A stretch of 64,000 bases of DNA from Noviherbaspirillum soli (GTDB taxonomy: Bacteria; Pseudomonadota; Gammaproteobacteria; Burkholderiales; Burkholderiaceae_D): assembly GCF_015352955.1 (NCBI RefSeq), contig NZ_JACYOX010000013.1, positions 1 through 64,000 of the forward strand, in the 5' to 3' direction. Below are positions 17,242 to 24,843 of this stretch, piece after piece. The notes under the pieces were generated by a model. That model saw only the letters and a list, made by a program, of their open reading frames with translations. It searched no databases and was not told the DNA's origin. Made by a program: the position numbers and the translations under genes. Each line of letters starts with the position of its first letter. Within the stretch, counting starts at the first letter, position 1.

Positions 17242-18228
17242 ATGGAACAAGTTGCCCTGTTTGTCACCAGCGATGCCTTCGATCCATTCGCGTTCGATAA
17301 GGTCATCATCGGATTTTCAGGCGGTAAGGACAGTGTGGCCTGCGTGCTGCATTGCCTAAAACTTGGCATTCCCAAGGACCGCATCGAGCTTTGGCACCAC
17401 GAGATCGACGATGGCGACACTGGCCAGTTGAAAATGGTTTGGCCCTGTACCCATGGCTATGTGAAGGCATTCGCAAACGCCCTCGGTCTTCCGCTGTACT
17501 TTAGCTGGAGGGAAGGCGGCTTTGCGCGTGAACTCCTGCGGGAAAACGCGTTGACCGCACCTACGCTGTTCGAAACGCCCAACGGCCTGATGAAGGCTGG
17601 CGGCATCCGGGGAACACCGTCCACAAGGCGGAAATTTCCTCAGCAGTCAGCTAACTTATCAACGAGATGTTGTTCAAGCTCGTTGAAAATCGATATATGT
17701 TCAATAGCGATCTCCAATCAAGCGCGTTTCAACGGTAAGCGAACACTCCTGGTAACAGGAGAGCGCGCGGAGGAAAGCTCGGCCAGGGCGAAGTATCAGG
17801 TAGCGGAGCCTCACAAGACCTGCAATGGGAAACGCATGGTATGGCAATGGCGTCCTGTCCATCAATGGTCGGAAAAGGAAGTATGGGCAATTCTGGAGCG
17901 GCATCGCATCCGGGCGCATCCCGCGTACTTTCTCGGATGGTCGCGCTGCAGCTGCATGACGTGCATCTTCGGCTCGCCGTCCCAATGGGCAAGCGTGGCG
18001 CAGATTGTTCCGCGCAAGGTCATCCAGATCCGCCAGCATGAGCAGGACTTCGGCGTAACGCTGCGACGCGATGGTGACATCGACAAGGCGATCGCACGCG
18101 GCACGCCCTATGCAATGGATCAGGAGCATGTCCGGGTCGCGATGGCCGAGGATTATGACCTGCCGATCTTCATGGAAAACTGGGTGCTGCCGTCCGGCGC
18201 CTATGGCGAAGCTGCGGGTCCAACCTGA
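17242..18228 (+). CDS. PP-loop PAPS-reductase/DndC-like protein
   Basis: A 328-residue N-type ATP pyrophosphatase. The PP-loop is IIGFSGGKDSVAC (about residues 22-34), and a second ATP-site stretch is LLVTGERAEESSARAKY (about 169-185). Cysteines at STRCC (about 141) and RCSCMTCIFG (about 236-245) could hold an Fe-S cluster or a thiol. It resembles PAPS reductases and DndC of DNA phosphorothioation, but no dnd partners or sulfur-assimilation genes are nearby, so it may modify nucleic acid or act alone. AGGAG precedes the ATG and a terminator follows at 18251. Confidence 0.75.
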   Translation: MEQVALFVTSDAFDPFAFDKVIIGFSGGKDSVACVLHCLKLGIPKDRIELWHHEIDDGDTGQLKMVWPCTHGYVKAFANALGLPLYFSWREGGFARELLRENALTAPTLFETPNGLMKAGGIRGTPSTRRKFPQQSANLSTRCCSSSLKIDICSIAISNQARFNGKRTLLVTGERAEESSARAKYQVAEPHKTCNGKRMVWQWRPVHQWSEKEVWAILERHRIRAHPAYFLGWSRCSCMTCIFGSPSQWASVAQIVPRKVIQIRQHEQDFGVTLRRDGDIDKAIARGTPYAMDQEHVRVAMAEDYDLPIFMENWVLPSGAYGEAAGPT

Positions 18229-18250
18229 CGGCTTCACTTAATCACCACCG

Positions 18251-18286
18251 ACCCGCGTCCCTTCAAAGGCGCGGGTTTTTCTATTT
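18251..18286 (+). terminator. Rho-independent terminator
   Basis: ACCCGCG (18251-18257) pairs with CGCGGGT (18270-18276) and is followed by TTTTCTATTT. It lies 23 bp after the PP-loop gene. Confidence 0.75.
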
Positions 18287-18373
18287 GCTTGAATCACATG
18301 GTACGTTTTATCCGTTTAAGCATTCAAAAATTTGTCTGACTGACAACAACATCCGATATGGCAGAGGAAATGC

Positions 18374-19204
18374 CTATCGAGTGCTTGCACCCCTAATGTA
18401 CTTAGTGAACTGACTGCGCATGGCATTGTTCAAAGAGGCATATTCTTCTGGGCACCGTACAGCGCGCGTATCTGACAGGCCAACGAACTTTGCAGTGCTA
18501 GCTGCCCCGCTCGGGTTTGCACCCAGGAACCAGCATGTCACGTTGTAGGTGCGCTGCAGATCAAGACTGTGCTCATCTGCCAGAATGTGTCGCAAGGAAT
18601 CGGAAGTGAGACCGGCTAAATCATGTTTTTGTGCCAACGCCTGCCAAAACCAAATCGTTGGGACAACAATTGGCTGGACTTGTGCTGAGATATGATTGGC
18701 CGCAAACCAGAATGCAAATTGATCTGCCACATCTTCTTGGCGACCCGTATATGGAACTCCATTAATGTGGATAATCGCATGAGCTAGTTCATGCAGGAAT
18801 ACACCCCACAAAACGCCTCTCACCCATATCATTTGACGAGGTTTATCAAGTTGGGCCATTAGCTGACGATCGGCCTTCAGTACTTCAAGAACTTGGTCTA
18901 CAAATTCGGTACATATGACGATCATCTGGCTTCGCGGCTCGTAATATGCATTAGCTGTGTCACACGAGGTGAAGCCAACGCTAAGATCATGGCGAAGCCG
19001 AAATCCCTGTGCAAATCTGGCCATGCGATCAGCCATCTCGGCGCCGCGGAATTCCTCAATGCTCTCCTGCTTCAGCGAATCTTGAGTATATGTATAAAAA
19101 GGAGTGACCTTGCCGCTCCAGAGTAACTCGACCGTCGGCATAGGGCCGGCGAAAGCCGCTGTATTCAAAACAAACCCAAGTAGCGCCGCCGCAAAGAGTT
19201 TCAT
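18374..19204 (-). CDS. DUF4344 putative zinc metallopeptidase
   Basis: A 276-residue protein with an N-terminal signal peptide (MKLFAAALLGFVLNTAAFAG) and a gluzincin-type motif FLHELAHAIIH (HExxH, about residue 139), followed by EDVADQFAFW (candidate third ligand). Cys residues at FTSCDTANAY, VICTEF and RCPEEY fit a disulfide-bearing exported enzyme. I recognise the pattern as DUF4344. It stands alone on the minus strand. Role unknown; cell-envelope proteolysis is a guess. Confidence 0.8.
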   Translation of the reverse strand: MKLFAAALLGFVLNTAAFAGPMPTVELLWSGKVTPFYTYTQDSLKQESIEEFRGAEMADRMARFAQGFRLRHDLSVGFTSCDTANAYYEPRSQMIVICTEFVDQVLEVLKADRQLMAQLDKPRQMIWVRGVLWGVFLHELAHAIIHINGVPYTGRQEDVADQFAFWFAANHISAQVQPIVVPTIWFWQALAQKHDLAGLTSDSLRHILADEHSLDLQRTYNVTCWFLGANPSGAASTAKFVGLSDTRAVRCPEEYASLNNAMRSQFTKYIRGASTR

Positions 19205-19738
19205 TTTCAGAAAATATTGTTTTTGAGAAACTTATCATATCAAATCTCGTTACTGCTTAGGCGAGCAACCGGCCACTATCGTGTATTTGTAGGGTCGGGA
19301 GGACATGCCTGAATTAGCAGACACCTGTCATCCCCTCCCTTACTCATGCGCGGAGGGTTGATTGATGGACGTGCTGCAAGTATTCACAGATTTATCTGGG
19401 AACTCCTGTTCCAGTTCGTCGTATGTCATTCCCTCTAACGAGGGGAATGAACCCTGCTTTTCTTAATACGACAAGGAACCACGCAATGCCACATGACGCT
19501 GAAAATCTGGAGTTATTCAAGGTGGCCGCCATTTTCATCGGAAGTTGTGCAAGTTAGACGTCATGTGCGTACTAGAATCGAATTTCACGCGAAAGCCGCC
19601 GTTGGCAAACTTCATCAGCTTGCCGGTAAAACCTCAGAGCACCTCAGGAGGCGTTTTTCTTCTGCGGCCGACGAGACTATTTTCCATTTCCTTGAAGCAC
19701 ATTCCCTCTCATCCGACCAACCTTTCTAGGAGAGAGCC
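19205..19738 (+). other. Long non-coding leader region with hairpins
   Basis: No gene I can support. CATTCCCTC (19427-19435) and GAGGGGAATG (19440-19449) form a stem followed by a T-rich stretch, and a 23-codon frame from ATG 19486 has an AAGGA upstream and a hydrophobic tail. Other frames between 19493 and 19840 look like chance. CATTCCCTCT recurs at about 19700, just before the next gene. Confidence 0.4.
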
Positions 19739-20086
19739 ATGCCACCAGCAGCATTCAAACCCGAGTTCATTTCCAACTACCAGGGCGTTTCAGACTACCG
19801 TATCCACGGCTTGCCCGGCCGTGTCTCATGGCGTGGATTAAACAAGGAACACCAGGCGTTTTACCGCAGCCCGGATGACCCGCAACTGTCAGGTACGGTC
19901 GTAAATGGTATCGAGCCGGTTTCGGCCGAGGTGCTCGCCTTTTTCCAACGCAAGCAGGATGAACTGTTCGATCTGATGCAGGATGCCGATCTGTTCTACC
20001 TGGATTCGCTGACAACCGCCAAGTGGTATCCGCATCTTGGCTGGATACGGTGCGAACCAACGGCCACGCCACTGGCTGCGTCATAA
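19739..20086 (+). CDS. Hypothetical protein, 115 residues
   Basis: I do not recognise this soluble protein. It starts MPPAAFKPEFISNYQG, has many aromatic residues (Tyr, Trp, Phe), and a central acidic helix (FFQRKQDELFDLMQDADLFY). No membrane segment, signal or Cys pair. AGGAGAGAG lies six bases upstream of the ATG, and a strong terminator follows at 20102, so it is a single-gene transcript. Such separately terminated small genes are typical of this cargo zone. Confidence 0.65.
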   Translation: MPPAAFKPEFISNYQGVSDYRIHGLPGRVSWRGLNKEHQAFYRSPDDPQLSGTVVNGIEPVSAEVLAFFQRKQDELFDLMQDADLFYLDSLTTAKWYPHLGWIRCEPTATPLAAS

Positions 20087-20101
20087 ACCTTGATTCACCA
20101 T

Positions 20102-20133
20102 GCGCCTCGGACTTTTCCGGGGCGCTTTTCTTT
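20102..20133 (+). terminator. Rho-independent terminator
   Basis: GCGCCTCGG (20102-20110) pairs with CCGGGGCGC (20117-20125), then TTTTCTTTT. It follows the 19739 gene by 15 bp. Confidence 0.8.
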
Positions 20134-20210
20134 TGTAGTTGCATGTGACGCATTTTGACTGGGTCAAGCCAACGCAAGGCTTGCTCCCTAAACCCCTTCA
20201 GGAGTCACTT

Positions 20211-20774
20211 ATGCCCCGCAGCGTCGTATTTTCCCGTCCTACCTTGCTTCCTTCGATCTTCCGGGAGCCTTCCAGCTTCACGGCTAAAAACAGTGGCCGT
20301 ATCTCGCTCTATGCCATCGGTGTGGAGCAGGACCGGTATGCGTCCATCGCCCGTATTGCTTACCCAGGTCTTGCAGTCGTGCCGGAGTTCTTTTCGGTGT
20401 ATGTCTGGACGCATGACAAAGGCGAAGTGTGTGCTGGCGATTTCGCAACTGGCAAGGAGGCGCAGGCCTTTTCCGATCAGATCGCCCGGAAAACCGGCCA
20501 GCTTCAGGTCCGCACCGATGCGCTCGTTCTGTATTTCCCGAACGAACGCGGCTACTGGCACAACGCAGAAGGATGGACCGGCAATCCGCTGGAAGCCACC
20601 CTCTACGACTCAATGGATCTCACGCCGGCCACGATCGCCGCGGTACAGTTGTCGGCGCCAGGAACGATTGCCGTCAGTTTGTTTGATGCTGAGGTAACGG
20701 ATCTGGGCTTTGATCCGCCGCCGGCGTATTCCCAACCCGCCATCGAACGCGGAGCTGAGTTAGCCGCTGCTTAA
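20211..20774 (+). CDS. Hypothetical protein, 187 residues
   Basis: Unrecognised soluble protein. ATG 20211 is chosen because AGGAG lies seven bases upstream. The N-terminus is basic and Ser/Phe/Arg-rich, the middle contains VYVWTHDKGEVCAGDF and FSDQIARKTGQLQV, and the C-terminus is acidic and Pro-rich (GFDPPPAYSQP). It has its own terminator at 20782. A small hairpin CAAGCC/GGCTTG (20165-20183) lies in the leader. Context suggests element cargo; no function can be assigned. Confidence 0.65.
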   Translation: MPRSVVFSRPTLLPSIFREPSSFTAKNSGRISLYAIGVEQDRYASIARIAYPGLAVVPEFFSVYVWTHDKGEVCAGDFATGKEAQAFSDQIARKTGQLQVRTDALVLYFPNERGYWHNAEGWTGNPLEATLYDSMDLTPATIAAVQLSAPGTIAVSLFDAEVTDLGFDPPPAYSQPAIERGAELAAA

Positions 20775-20781
20775 CCACTAC

Positions 20782-20813
20782 AACCCCGCATCGTCATCGA
20801 TGCGGGGTTTTTC
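20782..20813 (+). terminator. Strong rho-independent terminator
   Basis: A perfect 12-bp stem, AACCCCGCATCG (20782-20793) with CGATGCGGGGTT (20798-20809), loop TCAT, then T-rich. Confidence 0.85.
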
Positions 20814-20940
20814 TATGGCCAGACCGATCAATTTGCTCATTCACAATATCCTACGCAGCAATCCGAATTTCGCTGACTGTCCGCATGGTTCCTTTTTGCT
20901 AGGATGAACTTGCCAAATTCAATCCCTGGAACATGGCTTC

Positions 20941-20969
20941 AGCCCGCCCTTGATCGGGTGGGCTTTTTT
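20941..20969 (+). terminator. Terminator hairpin in leader of 20984 gene
   Basis: AGCCCGCC (20941-20948) pairs with GGGTGGGCT (20956-20964 region) and is followed by TTTTTT. It ends about 15 bases before ATG 20984, as in the leader of the 17242 gene, so it could be an attenuator rather than an ordinary gene-end terminator. Confidence 0.6.
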
Positions 20970-20983
20970 CATAGAGGGATGCG

Positions 20984-21253
20984 ATGGATACCAACAACCG
21001 GCCCGAAAGGGTAAATGCAAAGGTCACCACCTCGGTGGAAACGGCTCGGAAGAATAAAAATAAACTGAGGGAGCTGGTCGAAACTGCTGGGCTGACCGAT
21101 GCGGAAATCGTCCACATTGTCATGGCGGAGTCAATGCGACCGTGCGGGGTGCGGACTTTGAAATGGTGGCTCAGCGGCGACGAGCAAAAGAAGCTGCAGC
21201 GCTGTCCTGATTGGGCCATCAAGGCACTGGAAAAAGGACTCAGGCGACGATGA
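20984..21253 (+). CDS. Small basic hypothetical protein
   Basis: An 89-residue protein rich in Lys and Arg at both ends, with predicted helices around KLRELVETAGLTDAEIVHIV and PDWAIKALEKGLRRR. The helix-turn pattern (LTDAEI) hints at a DNA-binding helix-turn-helix, but no family is recognised. GAGGGA precedes the ATG. It is preceded by a terminator-like hairpin and followed by about 490 bp with only terminators. Confidence 0.55.
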   Translation: MDTNNRPERVNAKVTTSVETARKNKNKLRELVETAGLTDAEIVHIVMAESMRPCGVRTLKWWLSGDEQKKLQRCPDWAIKALEKGLRRR

Positions 21254-21745
21254 GCCTGCTCTCCCTGTCGGGTACCCAGGACCAGCTGCGGCACTGTTCA
21301 ATTCTGTTGCGTCGCAAAAATTCCTACACGCACTTCATCAATACGCCTACTTCCAAGCGGCCAAGTACTCGCTACTATGCATCTGTCTCCTCCGTTCCCT
21401 GCGAATGGATTCAAACCCGCCGCGGCCATGCCAGGCGGGTTTTTTTTGGATCAATGTTGGTGCGCTGCATATAGACACAAAAGTGTTTTCAATGCATCAT
21501 TTCGACAAAATCTATACCCAAAGGGGAAGCGCAGGAGACAGGGAAACCCGCATCGAGAGATCGCGGGTTTTTTCTTTTTGCTTAGGAAAAGGGCAAAAAA
21601 AAAAGCCCACTCACTGGGAGCGGGCTTAAATCCATCCCTTTGGGAGGGTGGAGGAGACAAGAGAAAGTATATAGAGCGTCCCAGAGGAAATAAAATTCCG
21701 ATTGGCAATACCGGATATCGATTCCGTGAATAACAGGAGAAATAT
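21254..21745. other. Gene-poor stretch with two plus-strand terminators
   Basis: No gene supported. Plus-strand terminators lie at 21415-21447 (ACCCGCC/GGCGGGT then T8) and 21545-21577 (AACCCGC/GCGGGTT then T-rich). The presence of two terminators without a long frame suggests small RNAs or very short genes. The frames open here are low in motif content. Confidence 0.5.
21596..21627 (-). terminator. Minus-strand terminator
   Basis: On the minus strand AAGCCC (21627-21622) pairs with GGGCTT (21608-21603) and runs into a long T tract (A run at 21597-21604 on the plus strand). It lies about 120 bp after the stop of the minus-strand coiled-coil gene. Confidence 0.7.
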
Positions 21746-22021
21746 TCACCGGGTCCTGGTGGGAACCGAATGATGCTGCGGGGAAGAAGTCGTGGCAGTG
21801 ATGCTTGCCAGCGTGTCTTCCAATTCTTTGCAGCGCTGTTCGGCATGGCGACAGCGTATCTTGGCGTGATTACGCTCCTCCCGCATTCGCTCCATATGTT
21901 CGATCTGAAGGTTCAGCAGTGCTTCCAGGTTCTCCAGGCGATCCAGCAGTAATTTCTGAAATTCCTTGCTTTGCACGATATCCCACCGCAATCTAAGCTT
22001 GCAGGTGAGAATGGATGCCAC
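21746..22021 (-). CDS. Predicted coiled-coil protein
   Basis: A 91-residue protein from a GTG start. It has heptad-like leucines in DRLENLEALLNLQIEHM and a charged helix MREERNHAKIRCRHAEQRCKEL, so a coiled coil over most of its length is likely. The Ser/Thr/Pro tail is disordered. A minus-strand terminator follows at 21596. Unrecognised; could be a small structural or regulatory protein of the element. Confidence 0.5.
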   Translation of the reverse strand: MASILTCKLRLRWDIVQSKEFQKLLLDRLENLEALLNLQIEHMERMREERNHAKIRCRHAEQRCKELEDTLASITATTSSPQHHSVPTRTR

Positions 22022-22609
22022 CCTGAAAGTTTCGCGGAACTGATGAGGTGTTGATCAGAATCGTGTCTTCTTTGCCAACAATGCTTGCGGGCGTCGCAGA
22101 AACCAAAAAGCCCACCTTGTTTAAGGGCGGGCTTCGTGGTCGCAAGTTGAGCCTTTCGGCTCTTTCCTTCAACTCAGGAGAGGGAAATCATCAGTGCAGC
22201 TATTCTGTCTGGACGGTTGCTGTTGCGCGTCTCAGTGATTGGTATTAGACCGGAAATATTGGCGTGGTGCAAGTGATTTATACGGTTTGTATCAAATAAA
22301 TCTTTTATAAGTGCGTGTCGTTGTAAGTGCACTGGTTGCATATCCTCTGTGCCAAGCCTATTTCCCCTCCGGGATCGTGCATCCTTGCACACAACGTCCC
22401 TGTGACGCACTCCATTAATCTGGCTACTCCTGCCAGCCGCGCCTTGCCGCGTTGATTATGTCTCGGTCGAGACCTCGATAACCTGACTACTTCTGTCAGC
22501 ATCAACCACGACCCGGATCAGACATTTGTCTTTTCCGGGTTTTCTTTCGCCTGTCGGTTATTGAAGCGTGTGATGCATCCCTCGGGTACAACTCAACCAG
22601 GAGAACTGA
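22022..22609. other. Leader-like stretch without supported gene
   Basis: Contains an inverted repeat AAGCCCACCTT/AAGGGCGGGCTT (22112-22137) that could terminate transcription on the minus strand. Next comes a hairpin GAGCC/GGCTC nested in AGTTGA/TCAACT (22145-22174), directly followed by AGGAG at 22177 but no sensible start codon. ACCCGGA/TCCGGGT (22511-22540) followed by TTTCTTT is another plus-strand terminator. It looks like a leader whose gene has been lost. Confidence 0.4.
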
Positions 22610-22768
22610 ATGCCTTTCCACGATCCCAAGACCCTTGACTATTTTTCAGCCAGAGCGGAACAGCCGAAGCGATTCGATCCGCGTTCTCCCCTCTGGGGAA
22701 CGATCGGTTATGCCGTACTTTCCGCGCTTGCCATAGGCATGGTCTTCTACCTGACCTTTGCCGGATGA
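22610..22768 (+). CDS. Small single-helix membrane protein
   Basis: A 52-residue protein, MPFHDPKTLDYFSARAEQP at the N-terminus, then one hydrophobic helix (GYAVLSALAIGMVFYLTFAG) at the extreme C-terminus. CCAGGAGAAC precedes the ATG at good spacing, and a strong terminator follows nine bases after the stop. Probably a tail-anchored inner-membrane protein. Function unknown. Confidence 0.65.
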   Translation: MPFHDPKTLDYFSARAEQPKRFDPRSPLWGTIGYAVLSALAIGMVFYLTFAG

Positions 22769-22776
22769 CTCTCCAC

Positions 22777-22807
22777 AGCCCGCCCGTTCCATGGCGGGCT
22801 TTTTTTA
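22777..22807 (+). terminator. Rho-independent terminator
   Basis: AGCCCGCC (22777-22784) pairs with GGCGGGCT (22793-22800), followed by T7. Confidence 0.85.
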
Positions 22808-22816
22808 TTATCCAGA

Positions 22817-22835
22817 CTGTATCTATACGATACAG
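22817..22835. promoter_or_regulatory. Palindromic operator candidate
   Basis: CTGTATC (22817-22823), TATAC, GATACAG (22829-22835) form a perfect inverted repeat 55 bp before ATG 22890, with TAGAAT (22843-22848) as a possible -10. The spacing between CTGT and ACAG is 11, not the 8 of a LexA box. A related palindrome lies at 51826. Confidence 0.5.
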
Positions 22836-22889
22836 CTAAAGTAGAATAGAAGCCGGCAGTACCGTTACCAATACAAGAAAGGGAATTTC

Positions 22890-23210
22890 ATGGGATGGAT
22901 TTTTGTCCTAATCGCTGGCTTCTTCGGATTCCAGTATGTCGCCAACAGTCCGACCGTCACCTCTGGTCTGCAAACGATGAAGTCAGTGGCCAGCGGCTTC
23001 GAATCCGTGGCCAGCACCGCCAAACAGGTCGCCGGCGCCGGCGTGGCTGAAGCGGGCAACGCAGCGCAGTTGCTGCCGCATGATGTCAGGGCGCAGCTGG
23101 GGAGCGCCAGTCAGCAAGTGACCTCATCCTTGCCCATCGTGACCGGTTCCCAATCAGGTTGCGGCCAGGCTGATTCGCTGGGCAATATCAAATACTGCTT
23201 TAACCAGTGA
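22890..23210 (+). CDS. Exported or membrane-anchored hypothetical protein
   Basis: A 106-residue protein with one N-terminal hydrophobic helix (MGWIFVLIAGFFGFQYVA), an Ala/Ser/Val-rich amphipathic middle (KSVASGFESVASTAKQVAGA), and a C-terminus with two Cys (SGCGQADSLGNIKYCFNQ) that could form a disulfide in the periplasm. A palindrome upstream (22817) may regulate it. The next gene starts 11 bp later. Unrecognised. Confidence 0.6.
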   Translation: MGWIFVLIAGFFGFQYVANSPTVTSGLQTMKSVASGFESVASTAKQVAGAGVAEAGNAAQLLPHDVRAQLGSASQQVTSSLPIVTGSQSGCGQADSLGNIKYCFNQ

Positions 23211-23221
23211 GGGCACCTGCC

Positions 23222-23449
23222 ATGCACAATTGCCAGACAGTCGACCTCAACCTCGGCATGTCGCTTTATACGCGGGATGGCCGCCGGACAGGAAATGGCC
23301 GCATCATGAGCGAATCACAGGACCCGGACTTATGCCATGCCGTCTTTGGCATCACCACGGAAGCAGGACAGAAGCTGATCTTGTCGGAACGGGAAGTCGA
23401 CGCGCTGTTTTTTCGAACAGCCGACGAATTACCCCACCATTCGCCATAA
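23222..23449 (+). CDS. Small hypothetical protein, 75 residues
   Basis: ATG 23222 is preferred over the upstream GTG because GAGGGCACC lies just before it. The protein is soluble, with Cys in MHNCQTVDLN and DLCHAVFGI, and the C-terminal stretch KLILSEREVDALFF. Unrecognised. It is 11 bp behind the preceding gene, probably cotranscribed, and converges with the minus-strand gene at 23503. Confidence 0.55.
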   Translation: MHNCQTVDLNLGMSLYTRDGRRTGNGRIMSESQDPDLCHAVFGITTEAGQKLILSEREVDALFFRTADELPHHSP

Positions 23450-23502
23450 ATCCCGTCAATAGAGAACTGGGCTTCGATGCCAGGACGGCAGCTCGCTAAT
23501 GA

Positions 23503-23673
23503 TCAGGGGCGCTGCCAGGCACGTCGACGGTTCTCATCGCGTTCCCTTTCATTCAAATCCCACCCAAGCTGTCGCCGGATTTCCTCCTGGGTCTGTGGCG
23601 GGCGATGCTCCACCTGGCGCCGATGCATGTATTCCCGAACCTTCTCCTTCGTCAGTTTGACCGTATCGACCAT
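23503..23673 (-). CDS. Small highly charged protein, 56 residues
   Basis: Minus-strand frame MVDTVKLTKEKVREYMHRR..., then PPQTQEEIRRQLGWDL and an Arg-rich tail ending RRRAWQRP. GGGAGGT lies six bases upstream of the ATG, an almost ideal ribosome binding site, which is the main support for a gene this short. The two-helix, basic character suggests nucleic-acid binding. No family recognised. Confidence 0.6.
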   Translation of the reverse strand: MVDTVKLTKEKVREYMHRRQVEHRPPQTQEEIRRQLGWDLNERERDENRRRAWQRP

Positions 23674-24081
23674 GGCTACCTCCCATATAGAACAGCAGCT
23701 CGAAAGATTCCAGCCTGCGAATTCTTTGGCTTGACGGCTAGCTGCGGGTGGTACCAGGGCACGGTCCAGGCATGCGCGGCATAACCGTCAAACCAAAGCA
23801 CTCCCAAATTCAATAATTGTCAAAATATTATTATCCGGACCGTCAGTGGCAGCAATCCGAATGCGCCATTTCATGGATTTCAATCAATTGCTGCGCGGCC
23901 GTATGAACGGATCGGAGAAACGGATTGCTACGGTCAATGACATCGCTCCTGACACCATCTTCCCAATGTAGTGCGCCGGTCGACGCGTCGTGCGCGCCGA
24001 ATGCTTATCGTTCCATGTGTGCCATCTCCTAGGTATCAGGCGAACAGGTTGCCTGCATTTCACCAACAAAGGAGTTCTCAC
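23674..24081. other. No gene seen
   Basis: AT-rich patches around 23810-23840 could hold promoters. The open frames here lack ribosome binding sites and are in antisense to each other. The last 20 bases hold AAGGAGT, the ribosome binding site of the next gene. Confidence 0.4.
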
Positions 24082-24258
24082 ATGGCACATCATAACGACA
24101 AAAAACCGCTGTGGAAGGTACTGGTTCTCGTCATGGCGTATATCGCCGTGGCTACGCTCTGGTTCATCGGAATCGGTCTGGGCGCATACGTCCTGTCCGT
24201 TTTTGTTGAATGGCTGACTCGCGAAACACACGTTTCCCGGTCGTCATCAAGGGGTTGA
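24082..24258 (+). CDS. Small membrane protein, 58 residues
   Basis: MAHHNDKKPLWK, then one long hydrophobic helix pair (VLVLVMAYIAVATLWFIGIG and LGAYVLSVFVEWL) and a short Ser/Arg tail. AAAGGAG lies eight bases before the ATG. It overlaps the next frame by 49 bp. First of a run of four tiny genes ending at the terminator 24529. Function unknown. Confidence 0.6.
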   Translation: MAHHNDKKPLWKVLVLVMAYIAVATLWFIGIGLGAYVLSVFVEWLTRETHVSRSSSRG

Positions 24259-24398
24259 CCGGCCTGGAGAATTTTGTCGCAGTCCTGGACATCATTCTCT
24301 ATGTCGTCTACCTGCTATCTTCCACATATAACGAAATCAAGGAGTTTCTCAAGAATGAAAACAACGACACAGGCCCTGATGGAGATAGCGAAGAATAG
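24210..24398 (+). CDS. Small hypothetical protein, 62 residues
   Basis: MADSRNTRFPVVIKGL, a hydrophobic helix (FVAVLDIILYVVYLLSSTY), then a very acidic tail (NENNDTGPDGDSEE). It lacks a clear ribosome binding site and overlaps both neighbours in other frames (24210-24258 and 24355-24398), so translation would depend on coupling. Plausible as a membrane-anchored small protein; a chance frame is possible. Confidence 0.45.
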   Translation: MADSRNTRFPVVIKGLTGLENFVAVLDIILYVVYLLSSTYNEIKEFLKNENNDTGPDGDSEE

Positions 24399-24522
24399 CC
24401 CCAAGCTGTTTTTCGCTCCCGTAACCGGGATCATCCAGGGCATCAAGTCCGAGTTTCACAGCGATAACGCCGCAACTGCGGTTGATCCATTGCGCAGGCC
24501 TTCTACGCTTTCACGACAATAA
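24355..24522 (+). CDS. Small protein with SPxxxFAPxxG motif (copy 1)
   Basis: A 55-residue protein from ATG 24355, with AAGGAG ten bases upstream. The core KNSPKLFFAPVTGIIQGIKSE is closely similar to KASPRRYFAPIIGAIAAVRAE of the gene at 24643, so the two are paralogues. The core predicts an amphipathic helix with a Pro-rich entrance. A strong terminator follows seven bases after the stop. Confidence 0.6.
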   Translation: MKTTTQALMEIAKNSPKLFFAPVTGIIQGIKSEFHSDNAATAVDPLRRPSTLSRQ

Positions 24523-24528
24523 CCGCCC

Positions 24529-24564
24529 AAGCCCTGATTCTCTTCCGAGATCAGGGCTTTTTCT
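24529..24564 (+). terminator. Rho-independent terminator
   Basis: AAGCCCTGAT (24529-24538) pairs with ATCAGGGCTT (24550-24559), then TTTCTTATTT. Confidence 0.85.
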
Positions 24565-24642
24565 TATTTCGTGCTTGATAACTTGCCAGCAAAGGACTAT
24601 TGTATGGATGTGTATTACAAAATAATGTTATGGAGTCCGAGC

Positions 24643-24768
24643 ATGTCCAACCTGATCGAAGAAGTCATTGCCATCGTCAAAGCTAGCCCGCGGCGCTACT
24701 TTGCCCCGATTATCGGCGCCATCGCCGCCGTGCGTGCGGAGTGGAGCAGGGTCAAGCGCCAGGCTTAG
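24643..24768 (+). CDS. Small protein with SPxxxFAPxxG motif (copy 2)
   Basis: A 41-residue protein, MSNLIEEVIAIVKASPRRYF..., from ATG 24643 with GGAG eight bases upstream. It shares the core (I/A)-K-x-S-P-x-x-x-F-A-P-x-x-G-x-I with the gene at 24355 and is followed by its own terminator (24804). Length, amphipathy and basic C-terminus resemble small membrane-associated regulators or type I toxins. No family known to me. Confidence 0.6.
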   Translation: MSNLIEEVIAIVKASPRRYFAPIIGAIAAVRAEWSRVKRQA

Positions 24769-24803
24769 GGATACCCGCGCCGCTGGCGCTATCCCGTTGA
24801 TGA

Positions 24804-24827
24804 AAGCCTGCCCTGCAGGCTTTTTTT
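24804..24827 (+). terminator. Rho-independent terminator
   Basis: AAGCCTGC (24804-24811) pairs with GCAGGCTT (24815-24822), loop CCT, then T7. Confidence 0.8.
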
Positions 24828-24843
24828 ACGTCCGTTGATGCGG

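Noticed and set aside
19493-19841. Two overlapping frames before the 19739 gene
   Set aside because: Neither has a ribosome binding site or motif; the stretch looks like a leader with hairpins.
22817-22835. LexA box
   Set aside because: CTGT and ACAG are 11 bases apart, whereas the SOS box needs 8.
21254-24843. CRISPR-like array suggested by repeated hairpins
   Set aside because: The hairpins are individual terminators with different sequences and irregular spacing; no repeated unit or cas genes.
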